Source of the DNA: Aeromicrobium sp. A1-2
Lineage (GTDB): Bacteria; Actinomycetota; Actinomycetes; Propionibacteriales; Nocardioidaceae
Length of the DNA stretch: 64,000 bases
NCBI RefSeq assembly: GCF_003443875.1
Contig: NZ_CP027482.1
Location: 992,001 to 1,056,000 of the forward strand
Direction: 5' to 3'
Positions 57,716-64,000 of this stretch are shown in pieces. A model generated the notes under the pieces. The model ran no database searches and had not been told where the DNA came from. It saw only the letters and a list, made by a program, of their open reading frames with translations. The translations under genes were made by a program, and so were the position numbers. Numbering within the stretch: position 1 is the stretch's first letter; each line of letters starts with the position of its first letter.

Positions 57716-60127
57716 ATGACCGACCATGCCAATTGGGTCGAGCTGCGGGTGCACGGCGTGAGCGGAACTCCGCCCGAAGCGCTCCTGGACCACCCACACG
57801 TCGCGCAGGTCGACGGTGGCGGAGCCTCACGGTTCTTTCGCCCGGTCGATGCAGGCGGACGGGAGCTTCCCGGACGCGATGGACAGGTGCTCGAGGCGTA
57901 CCACTGGGGGCACTACACGTCCGGCTCGTCGTTGCAGGCGCTGTGGTTGCTGCTGGTGCCCTTCGGCCTGATCAACGCCGCCCAGTTCATGCTGCCCGCA
58001 CCGCCCGAGCGCCCCACCCGATCGTTGACGGCGCAGGCCACGGCCAGTGCCCTGCTGCGCCTTCTCGCGCTGCTGCTGACCCTGCTGCTGGTGTTTGCTG
58101 CCGGACTCACGCTGATGGATCTCGTGGCGTGGCGCTGGGCACCGGGCGCGAAGAGCCTGGCCTCGTGGGACGCGTCCGCGGTGCTGATGTTGGCGACGCT
58201 CCTCACCGCGATGCTGGTCGTCGGACTGTGGTTGCTCGGCCGCCTGACCGCAACCTCCACGCCGTTGATGGCCGGTGGACTGTCCCCGAACGAGGCCCGC
58301 GCCCACGCCGAGGAAAGGCACACCCCGCTCGCGGACCCGCACTTCTACCAGGGGACGTCGGACTCGCCGACCCTCAGCCGCCTGCACCTCGCCGCCGGGT
58401 TGCTCCTCGTCGCCGCGATGGCGCGGTGGGTGCGTGAGCCGGACGGCCACGGGGTGCTGTTGTGGACGTCCGTGGTGCTGCTGCTGGTCGTCGCGGCGGC
58501 CGTCACGGTGCTGGGTGATCCGGAGTCGATCGCGACCGCAGACCTGGGTGAGGCTGGCCTACGGATGCGGGCTACGTGGCACGAGGCGGCCGCGTTGGGC
58601 TCGTGGATCGTCTGCGGCGCCGGTGTCGCGCTGATCGCACTGGCGGTGTGGGCAATGCCGGGATTCACCCCTCCGACCGAGTCGAGCCTGCGCACCCCGA
58701 TTGCCGGCTACGAGCGCATCTCCGTCGTCCTGCTCCTGGTCGGCGTCGTCACGGTTGCGGCGCTGGTGCTGGTCAATGCGCGGATCGTCGTGACCACCCC
58801 GACGAGTCACCCTTCGCCCGATGACCCTGCGTGGTACTTCCGGCCGTACGCGGGTGGCTACGCAGCCAGCGTCGTCGCGGCGCTCGCGGTCTTCATCGGC
58901 GTGGGGCTGTCGGCCTCGGTGCCCACCACGGTCTCGTCGGCGCTGCGACTGTCGAGCAGCAAGGTCGGCGTCACGCCGATGCTCGACCGGGTGGCCTACG
59001 CCTGGGGCCTCACGTTCTTCGTCCTGCTCGCGATCGCGGCGGCCCTCGCGGCGCAGTACGTCGCCCGTCGGGCACACCTGAAGGTCCGCTCCGCCACGAT
59101 GTTCGAGGGTGCCGCTCCTGTCGACCCGGGCGACTACGCCGTGCCGGCCTGGCAGCCTGAGGCGAGCGCGACCGGACTCTGGGTCGGACGAGTTAAGAAC
59201 TTCGTCCCCGCCATCGCACTGACCTTCGTTGCCGCCGGGGTCGCGATGTCGCTCGCGATCGTCTATGAGCTGCATCCGGCGTGGAAGGATCCAGTCGCCT
59301 GGCGGCCACAGCGTGCTTGGGGCTGGTTCGACCAGCTGTCGGCCGGCCGAGCCAGGATCGGGGCTCCGTTCGAGTCGTCGTTCGCCAACGTCACGATGGT
59401 CGGTGGTGCGTGGATGCTGCTCGGGTTCGCGGCGCTGTTGGTCCTCCTGGCCCGTCGCGGCTTTCGGACCGATACGTCCCGGCGCGGCGTCAACGTCGTC
59501 TGGGACGTCGTCTCCTTCTGGCCGCACGCCGTCCATCCGTTCGTGCCGAAGCCCTATTCCCAGCATGCCGTGATGCACCTGCAGCGTCGGATCGTCCAGC
59601 ATCTCGCGACCCGCGAGACCGACGGTCCGGCCGTCGTCGTCAGCGCGCACAGCCAGGGGAGCCTGATCGCTTTCGCCTCGCTGCACCTGCTGACGGATGC
59701 GGAGCGAGCCCGGGTGGCCCTGCTGACGTACGGCTCCCAGCTCCGGCAGATCTTCCCGCGGGCGTTCCCTGCGTACGTCAACTATGACGCGATATCGCGG
59801 TTGCAACGCGACCTCGACGGCGCATGGATCAATCTTTATCGCGAGACCGACCCGCTCGCCGGGCCAGTTCTGTCGTGGAATCACCTGGGGGAGGGTGCGG
59901 GCCTGGCGACATCGACACGTCTCGTGCAAGGCACTGCGGTGACAACCCGTGATGCGTACGTCGTGGGTTCGGGAGTGCGCCGCAGCGGTGACGACTGGCG
60001 GCTGCTCGACCCGGCGCCGATCACGACCGACGAGCAGCATGGACCGTCGACGCGGCTGTGGGGTCACAGCGGCTACTGGCTGGACCCGGCCTATCGGGTC
60101 GCCCTCGGTGAGCTGCGAAAGAGTTGA
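57716..60127 (+). CDS. multi-pass membrane protein with a split alpha/beta-hydrolase-like domain
   Basis: 803 residues from the ATG at 57716 (GGAGGGGG 5 nt upstream). The N terminus reads VELRVHGVSGTPPEALLDH, like the oxyanion HG of alpha/beta hydrolases. Residues 70-570 contain about ten membrane helices. Near residue 640 VVVSAHSQGSLIAFASLHLL gives the nucleophile elbow (Ser646) and then LTYGSQLRQIFPRAFP. So the hydrolase fold seems split by the membrane block; the active site would face the cytoplasm. I do not know a characterised member; lipase-like activity on membrane lipids is a guess. A stem-loop follows. Confidence 0.7.
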   Translation: MTDHANWVELRVHGVSGTPPEALLDHPHVAQVDGGGASRFFRPVDAGGRELPGRDGQVLEAYHWGHYTSGSSLQALWLLLVPFGLINAAQFMLPAPPERPTRSLTAQATASALLRLLALLLTLLLVFAAGLTLMDLVAWRWAPGAKSLASWDASAVLMLATLLTAMLVVGLWLLGRLTATSTPLMAGGLSPNEARAHAEERHTPLADPHFYQGTSDSPTLSRLHLAAGLLLVAAMARWVREPDGHGVLLWTSVVLLLVVAAAVTVLGDPESIATADLGEAGLRMRATWHEAAALGSWIVCGAGVALIALAVWAMPGFTPPTESSLRTPIAGYERISVVLLLVGVVTVAALVLVNARIVVTTPTSHPSPDDPAWYFRPYAGGYAASVVAALAVFIGVGLSASVPTTVSSALRLSSSKVGVTPMLDRVAYAWGLTFFVLLAIAAALAAQYVARRAHLKVRSATMFEGAAPVDPGDYAVPAWQPEASATGLWVGRVKNFVPAIALTFVAAGVAMSLAIVYELHPAWKDPVAWRPQRAWGWFDQLSAGRARIGAPFESSFANVTMVGGAWMLLGFAALLVLLARRGFRTDTSRRGVNVVWDVVSFWPHAVHPFVPKPYSQHAVMHLQRRIVQHLATRETDGPAVVVSAHSQGSLIAFASLHLLTDAERARVALLTYGSQLRQIFPRAFPAYVNYDAISRLQRDLDGAWINLYRETDPLAGPVLSWNHLGEGAGLATSTRLVQGTAVTTRDAYVVGSGVRRSGDDWRLLDPAPITTDEQHGPSTRLWGHSGYWLDPAYRVALGELRKS

Positions 60128-60131
60128 AAGT

Positions 60132-60160
60132 GCCCCCGCGCCGTTGGTGCGGCCGGGGGC
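60132..60160 (+). terminator. stem-loop after the membrane hydrolase gene
   Basis: GCCCCCG (60132-60138) pairs with CGGGGGC (60154-60160), 4 nt after the stop codon. No U-tract. Confidence 0.6.
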
Positions 60161-60268
60161 GTTGGGCTCGAGCCTCTAGATAGGGAGGACCGAAACCATG
60201 GCCAAGCCTACGCGAGGAACACGACAGCGCCTACTCGGCCTCCATCGTCGCGCCACGGTCGAACGCAC

Positions 60269-60306
60269 GGGTGGTTCCGAGCCGCCGAGGCAACCGGGAA
60301 CCACCC
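60269..60306 (-). terminator. stem-loop after the lipoprotein gene
   Basis: GGGTGGTTCC (60269-60278) and GGAACCACCC (60297-60306) form a perfect 10-bp stem, 10 nt beyond the stop of the minus-strand lipoprotein gene. The rest of the gap 60161-60316 holds only a short ORF without support. Confidence 0.65.
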
Positions 60307-60316
60307 TGCGAACGGG

Positions 60317-61021
60317 CTACTTGATGGTGCCGCTGCCTTCGCCCTCGACCTTGTCGTCGTGCAGAAGATCGGCCTTGTCATCGACGGGGACGGCCCCGAC
60401 CTTGAACGTGATCGGCGAGTTCTTCTGGTAGCGGAAGTTCTCGCCCACGGAGTAGGACTGGCCCTTGCCGAACGTGAAGATCGCCGGCTCCTTGAACTTG
60501 CCCGGCGCAAAGCCCTCTGTGTTGACGTTCTCCTGCTCGAACAGAGCGGAGTCGACGATCGAGTCCATGCCCTGCATGAACTTCCAGTCCTTGTAGCGGG
60601 CCTGGACATCGACCAACGAGGCGCCGAGGTCGATCGGCGCACCTGTGTTGGTGATCACGTAGTTGACGAACACGATGTCGTCGCCCTCGTCGATAATCGG
60701 CTTGTTCGTTTCGGGGTCGACGAACTGACCTGTCTTGGTCGCCTGCGTGACGCCGACCTGGTAGACGTCGACCGTGATGTCGCCAGCCTTGACCGTGGCG
60801 ATCTTGTCTCCGACCTGCGTGGCGGGCTTTGCCCAGTCGGGCAGGTCACCCGATGCGGCGGCGCTGTCGGCCGTGGTCTCGGCGGGAGCCGGCGTGGCTG
60901 AGGCCGTCTTCTCGGTCTTGGCGTCATCGGAACCCCCGCCGCAAGCGGCGAGACCGAAGAGGGCAAGTGATGCGACCAGTGCCACGGCGGCCCGGCTCGT
61001 AGGCGTACGAGTGCTGAACAT
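60317..61021 (-). CDS. DUF4352-like lipoprotein
   Basis: 234 residues from the ATG at 61021 (GGGGA upstream). RAAVALVASLALFGLAAC followed by GGGSDD is a lipoprotein signal with lipobox Cys. An acidic/Ala-rich linker leads to a beta-sandwich-like domain (VDVYQVGVTQATKTGQFVD, then FVNYVITNTGAPIDLGASLV) resembling DUF4352/Telomeric-repeat-type external domains. It is anchored on the outer face of the membrane. Function is unknown. Confidence 0.75.
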   Translation of the reverse strand: MFSTRTPTSRAAVALVASLALFGLAACGGGSDDAKTEKTASATPAPAETTADSAAASGDLPDWAKPATQVGDKIATVKAGDITVDVYQVGVTQATKTGQFVDPETNKPIIDEGDDIVFVNYVITNTGAPIDLGASLVDVQARYKDWKFMQGMDSIVDSALFEQENVNTEGFAPGKFKEPAIFTFGKGQSYSVGENFRYQKNSPITFKVGAVPVDDKADLLHDDKVEGEGSGTIK

Positions 61022-61214
61022 GGAATCCCCAAATCTGTAGTCGAACAACCGGATCCGAGAGCAGCAAACTCAGTATCGTGACCGAGTCAGACAGATGCCG
61101 GCGCCGCCGAGCGTATAGAGCCGCGCTCGGGCTTGAGCCATCGCCCCGCGGGGGGATGGTCGACCTCCTTACGTGGTGCAATACCCCCGGTTGGGTCCGC
61201 GGGCACACCGACGC

Positions 61215-61544
61215 TCAGGACGATTTGCGCATCGCGCGAAGCCTGCGGACTATCCCGTTGGAGGCCGGCGGCTCGGGCTGATAGTCGGGGGCGATGACCC
61301 TGATCGCATCGACCACCTGCCGGACCGAGGGGTTGACCAGGGCCTGGCCGCCGACGAACACCGTCGGCACGGTCTCGTCACCGCCCGTGGCCTTCCGGAC
61401 CCGGGCCGAAGCCTGCGTGGACGACCAGATGTCGTGCTCGACGGTGGCGACTCCGGCTCGCCTCAGCCCACGGCGCAGTGAGCTGCAGAACGGGCAGCCG
61501 GGGCGCCACATGACCTCGACGGGGGGCGTGCCGGGGTGGGTCAT
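61215..61544 (-). CDS. glutaredoxin-like/mycoredoxin protein
   Basis: 109 residues. VEVMWRPGCPFCSSLRRGLR is a thioredoxin-fold redox motif CPFC (Cys17/Cys20 area); VPTVFVGGQALVNPSVRQV is the cis-Pro region. Mycoredoxin-type proteins reduce mixed disulfides with mycothiol. It ends with a basic tail. GAAGGA before the ATG. It stands 28 nt from the hydrolase-OsmC gene on the same strand and may be co-transcribed. Confidence 0.88.
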   Translation of the reverse strand: MTHPGTPPVEVMWRPGCPFCSSLRRGLRRAGVATVEHDIWSSTQASARVRKATGGDETVPTVFVGGQALVNPSVRQVVDAIRVIAPDYQPEPPASNGIVRRLRAMRKSS

Positions 61545-61572
61545 GGAGTGTCCTTCGGATTCGGGTCGGCGG

Positions 61573-62790
61573 TCATCGTAGCGAGGTGCGCACGTTGATC
61601 TCGGAGTGCAGGGTGCGGTGCACGGGGCACCGATCGGCGATCTCGAGGAGCCTCTGTCGCTGCTCGTCGTCGAGGTCCCCGGTCAAGGTGATCTCGCGCT
61701 CCACGCGGTCGAGCTGGCCAGCCTCAGTCTCGCACTCCGCGCAGTCCTTGGCGTGGATCCGGGAGTGGCGCAGCGCGACCTCCACCTTGTCCAGGGGCCA
61801 CTTCTTGCGGGCGGCGTACATCCTCACCGTCATCGAGGTGCACGCTCCCAGCCCGGCGAGCAGCAAGTCGTACGGTGAGGGCCCCGTGTCGTGCCCGACC
61901 GGGGTCGGCTCGTCGGCGCTCAGGACGTGCTGACCGACCGTGATCTGTTGCCCGTACGGCCCGCGTCCGTTTTCCGACACCGTGACCAGCGTGGCGTCGA
62001 GGACTTCAGCGGGCTGCGGGCTCGGCGGCGGGGCATCGAGATAGCGATTCACCCATGCCGCGAGCACGGAGGCGGCGAACCGCGCGTCTGCCGGTCGGGT
62101 GAGCAGGTGGTCCGCGCCGTCGAGAGACACGAACGACTTCGGGTGCACCGCAGCGTCGAAGATGCGGCGCGCGTTGTCGACACCGACCGTCTCGTCGGTG
62201 GGTGAGTGCATGACCAGGAGCGCCGCATCCAGCGCTCGGATGCGCTCCGCCTGGGGTTGATCGGAGATGTCGTCAAGGAACTGCTTGCGGATGCGGAACG
62301 GTCGGGAAGCCAGGCAGACCTCGGCCTCGCCATTCGTCTCGATCTCCTCGCGGCTCTGGCTGAGCAGGTGCTTCAGGTGCTCGGTGCCCGCCGGAGCTCC
62401 GATCGTCGCGACCGCGCGGACCTCGGGGATGTGCTCGGTGGCGGCGATGACCGCTGCGCCGCCGAGCGAGTGGCCCAGGAGGATCGTCGGTGCGGTGTGC
62501 TCGGCGCGCAGGTAGTCCGCGGCATTGACCAGGTCTGCGACGTTGGAGCTGAAGTTGGTGTTGGCGAAGTCGCCGTCAGATCCGCCGAGCCCGGTGAAGT
62601 CGAAGCGCAGCACGGCGATGTCCAGACCCGCCAGCGCCTTCGCGATCCGCGAGGCGGCCACGACGTCCTTGCCACACGTGAAGCAGTGTGCGAAAAGTGC
62701 GTACGCCCGCGGTGGGGCGTCAGGAAGGTCCAGACGGCCGGCCAGCTGGGCGCCGTTCGTGCCCGGGAAGGTGACGTGCTCGCTGTGCAT
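61573..62790 (-). CDS. alpha/beta hydrolase-OsmC fusion protein
   Basis: 405 residues. Residues 1-250 form an alpha/beta hydrolase: FAHCFTCGKDVVAASRIAKA, GHSLGGAAVIAATEH (Ser near residue 108) and SLDGADHLLTRPAD (His). Residues 265-405 form an OsmC domain, with DLLLAGLGACTSMTVRMYAA (redox Cys) and CPVHRTLHSEI (second Cys). OsmC proteins reduce organic hydroperoxides. The fused form is known in several bacteria. It may handle lipid peroxides after hydrolysis. The gene lies in a thiol-redox group. Confidence 0.92.
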   Translation of the reverse strand: MHSEHVTFPGTNGAQLAGRLDLPDAPPRAYALFAHCFTCGKDVVAASRIAKALAGLDIAVLRFDFTGLGGSDGDFANTNFSSNVADLVNAADYLRAEHTAPTILLGHSLGGAAVIAATEHIPEVRAVATIGAPAGTEHLKHLLSQSREEIETNGEAEVCLASRPFRIRKQFLDDISDQPQAERIRALDAALLVMHSPTDETVGVDNARRIFDAAVHPKSFVSLDGADHLLTRPADARFAASVLAAWVNRYLDAPPPSPQPAEVLDATLVTVSENGRGPYGQQITVGQHVLSADEPTPVGHDTGPSPYDLLLAGLGACTSMTVRMYAARKKWPLDKVEVALRHSRIHAKDCAECETEAGQLDRVEREITLTGDLDDEQRQRLLEIADRCPVHRTLHSEINVRTSLR

Positions 62791-62895
62791 GGGTCCGAGT
62801 CCTCTCGGCGGCGGGAAGCTCCGGCTGCCGTGAGGGTAACCCTGCGGGGTCGTCGGTTCATTCCAGCTCGGGGAAGCGCGGCCCGGTGGCTGGCC

Positions 62896-63258
62896 TCAGT
62901 GACCGAGGTTCGCCAGGTGGCGCGCCAGTGCGGGTAGGTGACTCAGCTCGACGTCACGGGTCGCGGTCACCAGTTGGGCCGGGCCCGTGCCGATCGCCCG
63001 GACCATCGCGTCCAGAGCATCGGCCATCGCGGGATCGGCCAGCTCGTGCTCATATCGCGTCGTGAACTCCGCGTGGCGCTCCGGCTGGTGTCCGTACCAC
63101 CGGCGCAGCTCGTTCGACGGGGCGACCTGGGGGTGCCAGGCTCCGACCCGGGGGTCGTCGCGCCGCATTCCGCGCGGCCACAGACGATCCACGAGCAGCC
63201 GAGCGCCGTGAGCGGTGTCGAGCTCGTCATAGACGCGGCCGATCTGCACATCCAACAC
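62896..63258 (-). CDS. DUF488 family protein
   Basis: 120 residues, GTG start with AGGAGG 9 nt upstream. VQIGRVYDELDTAHGARLLV and DRLWPRGMRRDDPRVGAW, then ELRRWYGHQPERHAEFTTRY, are the DUF488 signature. The family is small, soluble and uncharacterised, often near redox or stress genes. No Cys. Confidence 0.88.
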   Translation of the reverse strand: MLDVQIGRVYDELDTAHGARLLVDRLWPRGMRRDDPRVGAWHPQVAPSNELRRWYGHQPERHAEFTTRYEHELADPAMADALDAMVRAIGTGPAQLVTATRDVELSHLPALARHLANLGH

Positions 63259-63366
63259 CGTGCGTCACCTCCTGGCTCGACACATCGTCCAGCCAATCAT
63301 CCACCCGGTGGTGCGAGGCGTACGGGACGGGGATCGCCCGGACCCGGGGGATAACCGGGCATACGC

Positions 63367-63372
63367 TATTCT
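63367..63372 (+). promoter_or_regulatory. -10 box of the 59-residue Cys-rich gene
   Basis: TATTCT is directly followed by the GATACCCC palindrome, so a repressor bound there would block transcription start. Confidence 0.45.
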
Positions 63373-63390
63373 GATACCCCTAGGGGTATC
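63373..63390. promoter_or_regulatory. CsoR/CstR-type operator (right locus, site 1)
   Basis: GATACCCCTAGGGGTATC is a perfect 18-bp palindrome with the ATACCC/GGGTAT arms of CsoR/CstR sites, 17 nt before the ATG of the 59-residue gene. Confidence 0.8.
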
Positions 63391-63407
63391 CAATCGAAGG
63401 AGTTGTC

Positions 63408-63587
63408 ATGTGCCAAGCCGTGAAGTGCCGCCAGTGCGGGAAGACCACCTGGTCCGGATGTGGCCAGCACGTCGATGCCGTCATGGCGGGCGTCGCCAAG
63501 AGCGACCGTTGCCCCGGGCACACCAAGGCCGCGAGCCAGAGCGAGTCGACCAGTGGCGGGTTCCTGTCCCGCCTGCGTCGCCGCTGA
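63408..63587 (+). CDS. 59-residue Cys-rich zinc-ribbon-like small protein
   Basis: 59 residues starting MCQAVKCRQCGKTTWSGCGQ and ending GGFLSRLRRR. Six Cys (positions 2, 7, 10, 18 and 35 among them) with His21 and His38 suggest a zinc site or redox centre. GAAGGAG 7 nt before the ATG. The family (MC-x-AV-x-C-x-x-CGKTTW) is widespread in bacteria and fungi but uncharacterised as far as I know. The CstR-like regulator gene is convergent (10 nt between stops), and its operator type lies before this gene, which suggests a reactive-sulfur role. Confidence 0.75.
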   Translation: MCQAVKCRQCGKTTWSGCGQHVDAVMAGVAKSDRCPGHTKAASQSESTSGGFLSRLRRR

Positions 63588-63597
63588 CCGACTCAGG

Positions 63598-63999
<402 letters not shown>

Positions 64000-64000
64000 A

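Noticed and set aside
60198..60431. ORF with a good GGGAGG site starting MAKPTRGTRQRL
   Set aside because: It contains the perfect stem-loop at 60269-60306 and runs over 100 nt into the lipoprotein gene on the other strand; its composition is Arg/Pro/Ser-rich like a shadow frame.

Overview
The window looks like chromosomal DNA of a high-G+C actinobacterium, most likely of the Nocardioidaceae/Aeromicrobium type. The evidence is the G+C-rich sequence, a WhiB regulator, a homodimeric AceE, a DUF3052 protein, GlnE/GlnA2, a fused RNase H-phosphatase, DUF222/HNH genes and many leaderless-type starts. The genus is an inference from family content only.

Layout. 1-13.9 kb: 3' end of dnaG, a sigma-like factor overlapping tRNA-Asn, a hemerythrin and a PIG-L deacetylase, a CAU tRNA, a heliorhodopsin facing a previously hidden 54-residue gene, a membrane-tethered acyl-carrier protein, an RDD-PAP2 fusion, aceE and a DUF3052 gene. 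13.9-16.1 kb: an SOS-type DUF222/HNH endonuclease, an AhpE-like peroxiredoxin and tRNA-Val. 16.2-29.3 kb: an accessory-looking stretch with a PP-loop-like enzyme, a secreted FG-GAP protein, two damaged genes, a CstR-like sulfide/persulfide detoxification locus, an MMPL transporter, a PrmC-like methyltransferase and RecQ. 29.3-47.6 kb: conserved actinobacterial housekeeping order (Nif3-like, zinc-ribbon protein, RNase H-phosphatase, YaaA, a GDT1 family exporter behind a probable Mn2+ riboswitch, rnpB, map, panB, nadE, glnA2, glnE), interrupted by a frameshifted SOS-type HNH gene. 47.7-54.7 kb: WhiB and a lipid-modification cluster (CFA-like methyltransferase, DUF1365, FAD oxidoreductase, a 71-residue protein, fatty acid desaturase, ferredoxin reductase, divergent TetR). 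54.7-64 kb: SRPBCC protein, TetR/epimerase pair with two operators, a split membrane hydrolase, a lipoprotein, a thiol-redox group (glutaredoxin-like, hydrolase-OsmC, DUF488) and a second CstR-like regulator next to a 59-residue Cys-rich protein.

How it works together. The 21-24 kb locus reads as a sense-oxidise-export pathway for reactive sulfur: a CstR-like repressor, a persulfide dioxygenase-rhodanese and a sulfite-exporter-type permease, with an operator inside the divergent promoter. The 48-54.7 kb cluster couples desaturation (desaturase plus its electron donor) to SAM-dependent modification of the double bond, probably under the divergent TetR. Both DUF222/HNH genes carry LexA boxes. 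At least 17 genes have a TANNNT box 6-7 nt before the start codon, suggesting leaderless transcription, and three convergent pairs end in a shared CTAG.
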